Under the pieces are notes generated by a model. It made no database searches, was not told where the DNA came from, and saw only the letters and a list, made by a program, of their open reading frames with translations. A DNA stretch of 38,740 nucleotides, taken from assembly GCA_050011635.1 (NCBI GenBank), contig JBEKIU010000011.1, positions 1 through 38,740 of the forward strand, given 5' to 3'. Made by a program: the position numbers and the translations under genes. This DNA is from Bog-756 sp050011635 (GTDB taxonomy: Bacteria > Actinomycetota > Acidimicrobiia > Acidimicrobiales > RAAP-2). This document shows, piece by piece, positions 23,471 to 31,613 of this stretch; within the stretch, counting starts at the first letter, position 1; every line of letters starts with the position of its first letter.

Positions 23471-24964
23471 GTGAAGACCGAGCGCGCTCACCCCACCCAG
23501 CGTCAGGTCCGCGATGTTCTCATCTCGGGCATCATCGCCGAGTCGATCGCCATCCCCCTCCTCCTCATGGTGATCCTGTTCCACCAACATCCGGTCAACT
23601 GGTGGTACGTCGCCGGCGCCGTCGCGTGCATCATCGCCTCCGTGGTCTTCGTCGCACTGTTCGTCGTCGTGACCAAGGGAAGATCCGACCTCAGCACCAA
23701 GGCCACTGCGGGGTTCGTGATCATCTGCCTCGCCCTCACCGCGCTGGGATTCATCGAATTGGTGTCCGGCAACAAACTGGACGTCTACACCCCTGCAGTC
23801 CTGGTCGGCGTCACCCTGGTCTCCATCATCGGCGACCGGCCCATGCGCATCGGGATCGACCTGTTCGCAGTGGGGCTGGTGACCATGACCAGTTGGGCCG
23901 CCGGCATCCGGGGATCCGAGCTCGTGACCGTCGGCCTCGTCTACGCCTCGACCATCGTGGCCATCACGTGGATCATCTCCCGCGCCATGGGATCCAAGGC
24001 CGGGCGCATCAACGCCAGGCAGTCCATCGATGTGCTGCATGAGACCTTCGACGACATCGGCCCCGGCGTCAACGACTCCGGGACAGACATCATCGTCAAC
24101 ATGCTCCAGCGCGGCCTCCCCCTGGTCGCCGATGTCATACCGGCCGACCAGATTGCCGTCTTCACGCGGAACGAGAGGCTGAGCCGTTTCACGTCTCTCA
24201 CCTCCTGGCCCGCAGATCCGGCCGAGGACGTCTCGACCATGGTCGAGCTTCCCCAGCTCGATCAGGCCCTTCGCTCCGATTCGGTCGTGCTCGACGAGGG
24301 CTTCTGTGTCATCCCCATCGGGTACTGCACCGACGGAGAGTTGGTGATGGTCGTCCGGCGATCGGAGTCCGACCGGCGAATCGACCGGCGGACAGGCGAG
24401 GCAGCCGAGCTGCTGGCCGCCTCCTTCCTCCGGATGACCAGCAGAGCGAACTTCCTCAGCGGGCTCCTCACCGGAAACCGCACCGATCCCCTCACCGGAC
24501 TGGCCAACAGGCAGACCCTGTACGAGCGGATCGAGATCGAGATGGCGCATGCGCTTCGTTCGGAGACACCTCTGAGCGTGGCCATGATCGACCTCGATCG
24601 CTTCAAGGACTACAACGAGCGCTACGGGCACGTGGCCGGGGACACGCTCCTGCGATCGATCGCCGCCCTGATGGTCTCCAACATCCGCGGGCAGGACCTG
24701 GTGGCGCGCTACGGGGGGGAGGAGTTCTGCCTGGTCATGCCCGAGACCGACCTCGTCGGTGGCCACCATCTTCTGGACAAGCTGCGTAGCGGCGGTCGTG
24801 ATGCCACGTCCGAATTCGGCGTGACGCTGTCGGCCGGACTGACGAGCTGGGACGGCTTCGAGAGCACCTCGTCATTCATCGAACGCGCCGATCAGGCGCT
24901 CTACCGGGCCAAGGAGTCCGGTCGGAACCGCGTCGTGTCCATTCAGGCCTTCACCGAGTTCTGA
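23471..24964 (+). CDS. Membrane diguanylate cyclase (GGDEF)
   Basis: 497 residues, GTG start. Residues ~15-175 hold about five to six membrane helices (ESIAIPLLLMVILF, VAGAVACIIASVVFVALFVVV, AGFVIICLALTALGFIEL, VLVGVTLVSIIG, IVAITWIISRA). A middle region ~200-330 (IAVFTRNERLSRFTSL...ELVMVVRRSE) looks like a degenerate GAF-type sensor. The GGDEF domain ~340-495 has DPLTGLANRQTLYE, IDLDRFKDYNERYGH and the active motif GGEEF (415-419), preceded by the RGQD inhibitory I-site at the standard five-residue distance. It should therefore make c-di-GMP with product inhibition. No EAL domain and no PilZ gene nearby. -10-like GATAAC lies 6 nt before the GTG. Confidence 0.93.
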   Translation: MKTERAHPTQRQVRDVLISGIIAESIAIPLLLMVILFHQHPVNWWYVAGAVACIIASVVFVALFVVVTKGRSDLSTKATAGFVIICLALTALGFIELVSGNKLDVYTPAVLVGVTLVSIIGDRPMRIGIDLFAVGLVTMTSWAAGIRGSELVTVGLVYASTIVAITWIISRAMGSKAGRINARQSIDVLHETFDDIGPGVNDSGTDIIVNMLQRGLPLVADVIPADQIAVFTRNERLSRFTSLTSWPADPAEDVSTMVELPQLDQALRSDSVVLDEGFCVIPIGYCTDGELVMVVRRSESDRRIDRRTGEAAELLAASFLRMTSRANFLSGLLTGNRTDPLTGLANRQTLYERIEIEMAHALRSETPLSVAMIDLDRFKDYNERYGHVAGDTLLRSIAALMVSNIRGQDLVARYGGEEFCLVMPETDLVGGHHLLDKLRSGGRDATSEFGVTLSAGLTSWDGFESTSSFIERADQALYRAKESGRNRVVSIQAFTEF

Positions 24965-24974
24965 TCCCCAGACG

Positions 24975-25145
24975 TCAACCGGGTCGCTGCAGCACCAGGT
25001 ACACGTTGTCGTCCACCACGAACGAGTTCACGATGACGAACCCCTCGGCCACTGCGGCGTCGAGCTCGGACTCGAGCTCGAGACGGCGCTCGGCCACCAC
25101 CAGCCGGCCCCCTTGGACCCGCAGCACCCGGTGGGTCACGGTCAC
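24975..25145 (-). CDS. 56-aa protein translationally coupled to the PIG-L gene
   Basis: The GTG at 25143-25145 overlaps the TGA of the PIG-L gene (GTGA). The product (VTVTHRVLRVQGGRLVVAER...VAEGFVIVNSFVVDDNVYLVLQRPG) is a small alpha/beta protein with a helix in the middle and two C-terminal strands. I do not recognise it. The frame continues upstream, but that extension is Gly/Arg-rich and overlaps the PIG-L gene, so the coupled start is preferred. It runs to within 11 bp of the facing diguanylate cyclase gene. Confidence 0.65.
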   Translation of the reverse strand: MTVTHRVLRVQGGRLVVAERRLELESELDAAVAEGFVIVNSFVVDDNVYLVLQRPG

Positions 25146-26029
25146 AACCTGGCCCCGTCGGCATCGGAACCCAGCGCACCCCCCGACGTTTCGGCCCCGT
25201 CGGCCGCGGCCGAGCCCGCGCCCTGCGGACCCTCGAGCAGAAGCGACGTCTCCCACGCACTCCCGGCGGGCAGGACCCAGGGTGGACGGACCCGGATGTA
25301 CCACTCACGTCCCCACACCGTGGAGAACACGTCCGGGGGCATGGCCAGAAAGAAGCTGGTCTCACTGATCTGGCTGGCATGGGCCGCCATCGCCCGGCGC
25401 TTGTGCCCGAGCCACCTGGTCACGTCCACCTCGGTGGTCAGGCGAGCCGCCGGTTCGCCCATCGTGTCCATCCCGTCAGTGCTCCCCTCGGGAGGTTCCC
25501 ACTCCGACGACTCGACCCGGTCGCGCAGGGTCCGCATGAAGTCGCGGTTCATCGTGGCCATGTAGACCACCGGTGTTCCCGCCAGGTCGGCGGCCCGCAT
25601 CCCCACCCGGTGCACCTGCACGTGGTCGGGGTGGCCATACCCTCCGTGCTCGTCGTAGGTCACCAGCACATCGGCCGCCTCTTCGACGAGAATGTCGGCC
25701 AGGGCTCCGGCGGCCTCCTCGATGTCGGCCGCCGCGAAGCTGCCCGGTCGGTCGTTGGTGGCCTCACCGGCCATCCCGGAGTCGAGATAGTCGAGGTAGG
25801 TCTGGCGACCCACGCCGAGAATCCGGCACGCCTCGGTGAGCTCCGCCAATCGCCAGTCGGCCAACGATCCGCCGCCCTCCGAGAGGCCGTCGGGTATCTC
25901 ACCGAGCTCACCCCGAGTGGCTGTGACCAGCACCACCCGGTGGCCCTGGTCGGAGAGGCCGGCCATAGTGCCGCCGGTGGCGATGGCTTCGTCGTCCGGA
26001 TGAGCATGAAAGAACACAACGGTTGCCAT
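25142..26029 (-). CDS. PIG-L (LmbE/MshB-like) zinc deacetylase
   Basis: 295 residues from ATG 26029, chosen because a TAGGGT box lies 7 nt upstream and MATVVFFHAHPDDE is a typical start. Zinc-binding AHPDDE (H10, D13), DSGMAG, and YDEHGGYGHPDH identify an N-acyl-glucosamine-type deacetylase. It resembles MshB of mycothiol synthesis, but paralogues with other substrates are common and no mycothiol gene is adjacent, so the symbol is withheld. The C-terminal ~30 residues are a low-complexity Ala/Gly/Glu tail. It follows a DedA gene and a 116-aa gene in the same direction. Confidence 0.85.
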   Translation of the reverse strand: MATVVFFHAHPDDEAIATGGTMAGLSDQGHRVVLVTATRGELGEIPDGLSEGGGSLADWRLAELTEACRILGVGRQTYLDYLDSGMAGEATNDRPGSFAAADIEEAAGALADILVEEAADVLVTYDEHGGYGHPDHVQVHRVGMRAADLAGTPVVYMATMNRDFMRTLRDRVESSEWEPPEGSTDGMDTMGEPAARLTTEVDVTRWLGHKRRAMAAHASQISETSFFLAMPPDVFSTVWGREWYIRVRPPWVLPAGSAWETSLLLEGPQGAGSAAADGAETSGGALGSDADGARL

Positions 26030-26036
26030 CTCCGGC

Positions 26037-26042
26037 ACCCTA
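26037..26042 (-). promoter_or_regulatory. -10 box TAGGGT, leaderless start of the PIG-L gene
   Basis: TAGGGT on the minus strand ends 7 nt before ATG 26029. The only purine-rich match, GGAG, abuts the ATG and cannot act as a Shine-Dalgarno. Confidence 0.5.
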
Positions 26043-26098
26043 CCGCGACGCCACCTTCGGGCGGACCGGAGGAGTCGGGCCGCTCCGGTCACTACTGG

Positions 26099-26449
26099 TC
26101 ACTCCAGGGGAAGCTGGGGTGCCTCGGCCAACGACAACTGCCCGGCGACGGAACGGTCCGCATCGCCTCGGCGGCGCCTCCCGGCGGTGACGGCGAAGAT
26201 GCGGGAAGGCTCGAACGAGCGGATCTTCCTGTCACCCGGGCGCCCCCCGACCACCTCGATCGATTCGGTGCCGTTGTGCCGGTTGCGCACATGGGCACGG
26301 AACTCCCAGGTAGCCCCACGTAGGTGCAGACCCGAGACGATGACCGGGTCACCGCGGTGGAGCCCGCTCCACACCTCGGTGCGCTCCAAGTGCTCGGAGG
26401 CCTCGAGGGCGGCACGGCGAGCCGGAGCCCGTGGCGGCCGGCTCACCAC
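26099..26449 (-). CDS. Hypothetical 116-aa protein in the DedA cluster
   Basis: The frame opens with GTG 2 bp after the DedA stop, so translation is probably coupled. After an Arg/Ala-rich start comes a compact beta-rich core: VWSGLHRGDPVIVSGLHLRGATWEFRAHVRNRHNG, then SIEVVGGRPGDRKIRSFEPSRIFAV. This resembles small unnamed actinobacterial proteins with an SH3-like or Sm-like barrel; no function can be given. An overlapping frame in another register is Ser/Pro noise. Confidence 0.65.
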   Translation of the reverse strand: MVSRPPRAPARRAALEASEHLERTEVWSGLHRGDPVIVSGLHLRGATWEFRAHVRNRHNGTESIEVVGGRPGDRKIRSFEPSRIFAVTAGRRRRGDADRSVAGQLSLAEAPQLPLE

Positions 26450-26451
26450 CC

Positions 26452-27060
26452 TCAGCCCCGCTCCTGGCGGACGACCCGGAGCCGGTGCCAGAAGAGGAAG
26501 ACCACGGCCACGATCACCACGGCGGCGGCGACGTAGCCGATGTCGTTGAAGGCCTTCAACGCTCGGTTGTAGCTGCTGCCCAGGGCGTAGCCGAAGCTGG
26601 TCAGGGCGGTACACCAGATGGCACAGCCGAGAACGGTGAAGAGCAGGAATTTGGCCACCGCCATCTCGCCCAGACCGGCGGCGAAGGAGACGAAGGAGCG
26701 GAGCAGGGGGATGAAACGCCCGAAGAACACGAACGGCTCGCCTCGCCGGGCGAACCACGCCTCGGCCCTGTCCAGGTCCTTGTGCGTCAGGAGAACGTAC
26801 TTGCCCACCCGGTCCACCAGCTGCCGCCCTCCGAAATAGCCGATCAGGTAACCGGCCAGTGAGCCCAGCACCTCGGCCGCCAGGGCCACCAGGATGACCA
26901 CCACCAGGTTCAAGTGGTGGGGCTCATCGGGGATCTGACCGCTGGCCAGCACGCCGCCGTAGATGAGGGCCACCTCGGCACCGACCGGGAGGCCCATGGC
27001 CGACACGAAGCTCAGGACGAAGACGGCCAGGTAGCCCCAGGTTTCCAGAAAATGCTCCAT
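26452..27060 (-). CDS. DedA-family membrane protein (VTT domain)
   Basis: 202 residues, integral inner-membrane protein. The family hallmark FFGRFIPLLRSFVSFAAGLGEM (residues ~112-133) and the re-entrant ALIYGG / EVLGSLAGYLIGYFGG segments are clear, with further helices at the N-terminus and at IGYVAAAVVIVAVVFLFW. DedA proteins are linked to lipid-carrier (undecaprenyl phosphate) or phospholipid flipping and to envelope homeostasis. Starts a minus-strand cluster; divergent from the alpha/beta hydrolase gene. Confidence 0.92.
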   Translation of the reverse strand: MEHFLETWGYLAVFVLSFVSAMGLPVGAEVALIYGGVLASGQIPDEPHHLNLVVVILVALAAEVLGSLAGYLIGYFGGRQLVDRVGKYVLLTHKDLDRAEAWFARRGEPFVFFGRFIPLLRSFVSFAAGLGEMAVAKFLLFTVLGCAIWCTALTSFGYALGSSYNRALKAFNDIGYVAAAVVIVAVVFLFWHRLRVVRQERG

Positions 27061-27136
27061 AAGCCATCAATGTCTACTCGGTCCCGGTGGCTGCCGTAGG
27101 ACAATCAAGCCCCGCCTCATCCGGCCCCTGGGCGGC

Positions 27137-27142
27137 TACCGT
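27137..27142 (+). promoter_or_regulatory. -10 box TACCGT, leaderless start of the alpha/beta hydrolase
   Basis: TACCGT ends 7 nt before GTG 27150; supports this start over the longer frame beginning at 27087. Confidence 0.5.
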
Positions 27143-27149
27143 CGAGTCC

Positions 27150-28055
27150 GTGACCACGGGCCGGGACGACCATCGAACCAGGCGGGAACGGTGCACGACG
27201 CCCGACGGGATCGGCATCGCCGTCTACGACTTCGGGGGATCGGGAGACGACCTGTTGCTCGTCCATGCCACCGGCTTCTGTGCCGAGGTGTTCGGGCCGC
27301 TGGCGCGGGCCCTCCACGGCAACTACCACTGCTGGGGGTTGGATCTCAGGGCCCACGGTCGGTCGGACAGGCCCGGGGACGGGAACTTCGCCTGGTCCGG
27401 GTTCGCCGTCGACGTCCTGTCGGTGATCGACCATCTGGGACTCGAGCGCCCACTCGCCTTCGGTCACTCGTGCGGTGGGGCAGCCCTCTTGCTGGCCGAG
27501 GAGGCGAGGACCGGGACGTTCCGGGCGCTCTACTGCTTCGAGCCGGTCGTCATGGACGAAGCGGGCGGTCAGGGGACCTATCAGGGGAACCCACTCTCCG
27601 TCGGTGCCCGACGGAGGAGAGAGACGTTCCCGTCGGCCGAGGACGCGTTCGTCAACTTCTCGGCCAAACCGCCCTTTGCCGATCTCGATCCGGAGGTGCT
27701 CGAGCTGTACGTCGAAACAGGATTCGAGGTGATCCCGACGGACGAGGGGGGTGACGGGCGGGCCATCCGGCTGCGGTGCCGGCGCGACGACGAGGCCGAG
27801 ATCTATGCCCACGGCGCCTCCCATGGGGCCTTCGGGCACCTGAACGAGATCCAATGTCCTGTGTCCCTGAGCTGTGGAGCGCACACCGACGCCTTCGGCA
27901 TCTCGTTCATCGAGGCGGACGCCGCTCAGATCGACCGGTCCACTGTCGAGGTGGTTCCCGATGTCGGCCACTTCGGTCCCCTGCAGCGGCCTGGTCTGGT
28001 GGCATCGTCGGTGGACAGGGCCCTGAGTCGCGACTCCGGCACACCCCGGCCGTAG
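27150..28055 (+). CDS. Alpha/beta hydrolase
   Basis: 301 residues. LLLVHATGF carries the oxyanion segment, WGLDLRAHGRSDRP is the typical strand-loop of this fold, the nucleophile is S107 in FGHSCGG, and a C-terminal VPDVGHFGPLQRP supplies the catalytic histidine. The cap region includes a Glu/Asp-rich stretch (ETGFEVIPTDEGGDG). Similar proteins hydrolyse esters, lactones or C-C bonds; the exact substrate cannot be read from sequence. First of three tightly spaced genes with the RecB-like nuclease (9 bp gap) and PAP2. Confidence 0.88.
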   Translation: MTTGRDDHRTRRERCTTPDGIGIAVYDFGGSGDDLLLVHATGFCAEVFGPLARALHGNYHCWGLDLRAHGRSDRPGDGNFAWSGFAVDVLSVIDHLGLERPLAFGHSCGGAALLLAEEARTGTFRALYCFEPVVMDEAGGQGTYQGNPLSVGARRRRETFPSAEDAFVNFSAKPPFADLDPEVLELYVETGFEVIPTDEGGDGRAIRLRCRRDDEAEIYAHGASHGAFGHLNEIQCPVSLSCGAHTDAFGISFIEADAAQIDRSTVEVVPDVGHFGPLQRPGLVASSVDRALSRDSGTPRP

Positions 28056-28058
28056 TCT
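28053..28058 (+). promoter_or_regulatory. -10 box TAGTCT before the RecB-like gene
   Basis: TAGTCT ends 6 nt before GTG 28065 and overlaps the stop of the alpha/beta hydrolase gene, so the nuclease may have its own leaderless transcript within the apparent operon. Confidence 0.45.
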
Positions 28059-28064
28059 GTTCCC

Positions 28065-28886
28065 GTGCCGTTCGATCCGCCCCGCTCGCTGTCCCCGTCC
28101 AAGGTCACCTCGTTCCGTGACTGCGCGCTGGCATTCAGGTTCAACGCCATCGAGCACCTGCCCGACCAGCCGACCATCTGGACGGTCAAGGGGACACTCG
28201 TGCACCGGGCCCTCGAGCGCCTCTTCTGGCTGCACGAGCAGGGAAGCCGTTCGCCGGCCGTGGCCGCGGCCGAGCTGGTGACGGCCTGGGATGAGCTCCA
28301 AAGCGACCCGGAGTACCTGGCCCTGGCCCTCACATCCGACGAGTCGGACAGCCTCCGGGCCGATGCCGAGGGACTGGTCCGGAACTACTTCGCACTGGAG
28401 GACCCGAACGAGGTCAACCCGGTCGGCGTCGAGCTCACCCTCGAGGCCCGGGTCGGCACCATGCGGCTGCGCGGCATCATCGACCGGCTGGATCTGACCC
28501 CGGACGGGGAATTGGTGGTCATCGATTACAAGACCGGGCGGGCACCGGGGCCTGCCTTCGAGCAGTCGAAGCTGATCGGGGTCCACATCTATGCCCTGCT
28601 GTGCCAGGAGGTCCTCGGACGGCGGCCGGTGCAGGTGAAGCTCCTCCACCTCAAAGAACCCCTCACCATCACCGCCGAACCTTCGGAGCAAGCGCTGCGC
28701 GGACAGCGACAGAAGGCCGTCGCCGTCTGGACGGCCATCGAGCGGGCGTGCCGGGACGAGGACTTCCGACCCCGCACTTCGCCGCTCTGCAACTACTGCC
28801 GATTCCGGGAGTTCTGCCCGGCGTATGGCGGCCATCCGGAACAGGCCGCCGTGGTGTTGGGTGGTGCCGTCGGCGGCGCGGCATGA
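28065..28886 (+). CDS. RecB-like PD-(D/E)XK nuclease with Fe-S cysteines
   Basis: 273 residues. Nuclease motifs: GTLVHRALE (H47), GIIDRLD (D140), VIDYKTGR (D154 and K156), then QLxxY-like HIYALLCQ. Cysteines C20, C242, C245 and C251 (DCALAFRF and LCNYCRFREFC) form the four-cysteine set of Cas4/AddB-type 4Fe-4S nucleases. It is a stand-alone exonuclease domain protein, common in actinobacteria, probably acting in DNA repair; no cas1/cas2 or helicase is adjacent, so it is not called Cas4. Its stop overlaps the PAP2 start (ATGA). Confidence 0.9.
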   Translation: MPFDPPRSLSPSKVTSFRDCALAFRFNAIEHLPDQPTIWTVKGTLVHRALERLFWLHEQGSRSPAVAAAELVTAWDELQSDPEYLALALTSDESDSLRADAEGLVRNYFALEDPNEVNPVGVELTLEARVGTMRLRGIIDRLDLTPDGELVVIDYKTGRAPGPAFEQSKLIGVHIYALLCQEVLGRRPVQVKLLHLKEPLTITAEPSEQALRGQRQKAVAVWTAIERACRDEDFRPRTSPLCNYCRFREFCPAYGGHPEQAAVVLGGAVGGAA

Positions 28887-29581
28887 CCGCACCGCGGCCG
28901 GAGCCGGAGCCGGAGGAGCCGGCCCGACCGGGTTCGAACGGGAGCGACCGCGCCGACCCCGTCAGGCGTCGGGAGGAGTCGGTCGAACTCGACGGACCAC
29001 TCCCGGCCGACGGCAGCCGCCGACGAACGGCGCTGGCCGATTTGGTCCATACCCTCGATGAGAGGGTCGACGGCTGGTTCGAGCCCTGGCGCGGCGATCC
29101 GGCTGTGGACGGCGCGGCCAAGGTGATCACCGGTCTGGGTGATCACGGCCTCATGTGGGCCGCAACCACGGTGTGGCGAGCCCGGCACACCGGACCGGAG
29201 CGGGCGCGTTCCGTGCGGGCGCTGGCCATCGCCGGCATCGAATCGAGCATCGTGAACGCGGCCCTCAAGGCAGCCGTCGGGCGTGCTCGACCCGATCGAA
29301 GCGGCGTCCGCCTGGCCGAGGTCGGTGTGCCGGTGCGCGAGCCCAAGACGACGAGCTTTCCCAGTGGGCACACCTTGGCTGCATTCTGCTCGGCAACGGT
29401 CATGAGCCTGCCGGATGACAGCGCCGGGAACGCGCTGTTGTACACGGGTGCGGCACTGGTCGGGCTCAGCCGGCTCCATCTCCGGGCCCACCACGCCTCG
29501 GACGTCCTCGGCGGGGCAGCCATCGGAACCGTCCTCGGACTCTTCGGTAGGCGCCTCCTCCGACGGATCGGGCCCGACTGA
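28883..29581 (+). CDS. PAP2-family membrane phosphatase
   Basis: 232 residues from ATG 28883, overlapping the previous stop by 4 bp. The first ~50 residues are a charged Pro/Glu/Arg tail. The three phosphatase motifs are present: KAAVGRARP, SFPSGHT and SRLHLRAHHASD, the last with the nucleophilic histidine. Hydrophobic helices flank the motifs. Substrates of the family include undecaprenyl diphosphate, phosphatidic acid and decaprenyl-phosphoryl sugars. With a DedA gene 1.8 kb away, a lipid-carrier recycling role is conceivable but unproven. Confidence 0.9.
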   Translation: MTAPRPEPEPEEPARPGSNGSDRADPVRRREESVELDGPLPADGSRRRTALADLVHTLDERVDGWFEPWRGDPAVDGAAKVITGLGDHGLMWAATTVWRARHTGPERARSVRALAIAGIESSIVNAALKAAVGRARPDRSGVRLAEVGVPVREPKTTSFPSGHTLAAFCSATVMSLPDDSAGNALLYTGAALVGLSRLHLRAHHASDVLGGAAIGTVLGLFGRRLLRRIGPD

Positions 29582-29592
29582 CGGATCGGGCC
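29571..29592 (+). terminator. Hairpin over the PAP2 stop codon
   Basis: GGCCCGA (29571-29577) pairs with TCGGGCC (29586-29592) across an 8-nt loop containing the TGA. The 13-bp sequence GACGGATCGGGCC is also directly repeated at 29562-29574 and 29580-29592. No T run. Confidence 0.4.
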
Positions 29593-29687
29593 AGATCGGA
29601 AGCCGAGTGCCAGATCAGACCCGGGGGCTCGGCCCGGCCGGGGGCGCGGGCAGGGACCGGGTCGGGTCGCGGGCGGCGAGTCGCCGA

Positions 29688-29803
29688 GGTCGGGGGCGGC
29701 GGGTCGCGCCTGGTCGGGGGCGGCGGGTCGGGGCGGCGGGTCGGGGCGGCGGTCGTGCCTGGTCGGGGGCGGCGGGTCGCGCCTGGTCGGGGGCGGCGGG
29801 TCG
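29688..29803 (+). repeat. G-rich 24-bp minisatellite
   Basis: GGTCGGGGGCGGCGGGTCG occurs at 29688, 29712, 29761 and 29785 with 24-bp periodicity inside each pair, joined by shorter GGTCGGGGCGGC units. The runs of G at regular intervals on the plus strand could form G-quadruplexes. It occupies the 263-bp gap between PAP2 and the DsbA-like gene; no gene is supported in that gap. Confidence 0.8.
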
Positions 29804-29844
29804 CCGACCAGGAATGGATCGCTGGGCCGGGGGGTTGGACAGCT

Positions 29845-30453
29845 ATGACATCTAGCCGGCAATTCGCTGTGACCTGGGACTACAGGTGCCCGTTCGCTCG
29901 AAATGGTCACGAGCACATCCTCGACGGGCTGGAGGCAGGAGCCCCCTGGGCGGTGACCTTCGTCCCGTTCTTCCTCAATCAGTCACACGTGCCCGAGGGT
30001 GGCACTCCTGCGTGGGAGGACCCGGCCCAGCAGGCTGACCTCCTCGCCCTGGCCGCCGGTGTGGCGGTCAGGGACCGGTTCGAGGAACACTTCGCCGCCG
30101 TCCACCGTTCCTTGTTCACGGCACGCCACGATGAAGGCGCTGATCTCCGGGACGTCGCCGTGGTGCACGCCGCGCTCGTCCGGGCCGGAGCCGATGCCGA
30201 CGCCGTCATGGCCGAGGTCGAGTCCGGATGGCCGGCCAAGGCGGTGCGCGACGAGCACGACCGTGTCGTCAGCCAGCTGGACGTCTTCGGGGTGCCGACG
30301 TTCATAGCGGGCGAGAGTGCGGTCTTCGTCAGGCTGATGAACCGGCCCGGCGGCGACGGCCAACTGGCCCGCCGCACGATCGACGGGGTTCTGGACCTGA
30401 TCCACGAGCGCCCCGAACTCAACGAGTTCAAGCACACCCGCCTCGCCTTCTAG
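29845..30453 (+). CDS. DsbA-like thioredoxin-fold protein with a CPFA motif
   Basis: 202 residues from ATG 29845; the frame upstream only translates the G-rich repeat. The N-terminal FAVTWDYRCPFARNGHEHI holds C15-P-F-A, so only the nucleophilic cysteine remains. A helical insertion follows (PAQQADLLALAAGVAVRDRFEEHF), and DVFGVPTFIAGESAVFVR provides the cis-proline loop. The layout matches FrnE/2-hydroxychromene-2-carboxylate-isomerase relatives, which use a low-molecular-weight thiol (here presumably mycothiol) instead of a second cysteine. Cytoplasmic, no leader peptide. Convergent with the luciferase-like gene. Confidence 0.85.
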   Translation: MTSSRQFAVTWDYRCPFARNGHEHILDGLEAGAPWAVTFVPFFLNQSHVPEGGTPAWEDPAQQADLLALAAGVAVRDRFEEHFAAVHRSLFTARHDEGADLRDVAVVHAALVRAGADADAVMAEVESGWPAKAVRDEHDRVVSQLDVFGVPTFIAGESAVFVRLMNRPGGDGQLARRTIDGVLDLIHERPELNEFKHTRLAF

Positions 30454-30469
30454 GAGCCGACCGAAGGCT

Positions 30470-31375
30470 TCAAGCGCCGACGAGAGAGGCCAGGACCCCG
30501 ATGGATGCGGTCATCTCTTTTTCGGTACCGAAGGGTGCACCGCAGAAATCGGTGGTGCCGATGGCGGCCAGGCGACGAACCTGCTCTTTGACCTCGGATT
30601 CGGATCCGACGATGGCGACGTCCGCAGGGCCTGCTGCTCCTTCTCGGTCGAGCATGGCCCGGTAGGACGGCAGATGACCGTAGATGGAGAAGACCTCCGC
30701 CGCCTTCTCCCGGGCCGATGCCACGTCGTCGGTGACACAGACCGGGAGCCCGACACCGATGCGGGGATGCGGCCGGCCGGCATCGGCCGCCGCTTCGCGG
30801 ATGGTGGGGACGACGTGGGATTCGATGGTCCCCGGCCCTGTCATCCACGTGACGGTTCCCGAAGCCAACTGCCCGGCGATGCGCAGCATGACGCTACCCA
30901 GGGCGGCCACGAGCACCGGCGGGCCCGGAACGGGGATCTGCAACGGGCCGAAGGTTGAGGCGCTGAGGGTCTCACCCTTGAAGGTCACCTTCTCGCCTCC
31001 GAGAAGGGGCATGAGGATGGAGAGGACCTCCATCATGTGCCGGGCCGGCTTCTCGAAGGACAGTCCGACGACATTCTCGATGACCATCTGGTGTGAAAGG
31101 CCGATGCCAAGTGTGAGGCGGTTGTCAGTGGCGGCCTGTACGGTCAGAGCCTGTCCGGCCAGCATCACCGGGTGCCGCGGGTAGGTCGGCACCACTGCCG
31201 TTCCGAGGCCGATGCCGGGGACCTCGCGCCCGATGGCGGCCAGGGCGGTCAGCGCGTCGTAGGCAAATATCTGGGAGGCCCAGGCCGTCTCGATGCCGGC
31301 TTCGTGCAGCGAGGCCACCTGCCCGACGACATGTTCGAACGGCTTCTCGGTGTCGATCATCACGCCGATGTGCAC
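30470..31375 (-). CDS. Luciferase-like (LLM class) F420-dependent oxidoreductase, copy A
   Basis: 301 residues from GTG 31375, which has AGGAGGAGG 6 nt upstream; upstream in-frame sequence is Arg-rich and discarded. TIM-barrel features: HIGVMIDTEKPFEHVV, IETAWASQIFAYDALTALAAIG, IGLGTAVVPTYPRHPVMLAGQA, LGIGLSHQ, and the loop LGSVMLRIAGQLASGTVTWMTGP. These place it in the F420-dependent group rather than FMN-dependent alkane monooxygenases. Substrate unknown. It faces the DsbA-like gene and is divergent from purE. Confidence 0.88.
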   Translation of the reverse strand: MHIGVMIDTEKPFEHVVGQVASLHEAGIETAWASQIFAYDALTALAAIGREVPGIGLGTAVVPTYPRHPVMLAGQALTVQAATDNRLTLGIGLSHQMVIENVVGLSFEKPARHMMEVLSILMPLLGGEKVTFKGETLSASTFGPLQIPVPGPPVLVAALGSVMLRIAGQLASGTVTWMTGPGTIESHVVPTIREAAADAGRPHPRIGVGLPVCVTDDVASAREKAAEVFSIYGHLPSYRAMLDREGAAGPADVAIVGSESEVKEQVRRLAAIGTTDFCGAPFGTEKEMTASIGVLASLVGA

Positions 31376-31613
31376 AACGCCTCCTCCTTGGAGCGACCGG
31401 GCCCTGCGCCGGCCTGGGGTCGTCCTGTTCGCCGGTCGATCAACGTGGGCGGATCCGACCACCGTACCTGTCGGACCGCGGCTCTGCTCGGGGTGGAATC
31501 CGGCCGGCTCGGGGTGGTCCCCGGAGCCCGTCCGGGTCCGGGTGCCGACCCGTCCGGAGGCCGTACCGGGGTCGAGATGTGACCGCCGCCCTCAGTTCGG
31601 GCAGAATGCGCAC

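Noticed and set aside
23405..24769. 454-aa minus-strand frame opposite the diguanylate cyclase
   Set aside because: Asp/Gly/His-rich translation, no motif; GGDEF hallmarks are on the plus strand.
28065..28886. Cas4 of a CRISPR system
   Set aside because: The Fe-S nuclease motifs fit, but no cas1, cas2, effector or array is present in the window.
27117..28892. 591-aa minus-strand frame opposite hydrolase and nuclease genes
   Set aside because: High-GC antisense artefact spanning two motif-bearing genes.
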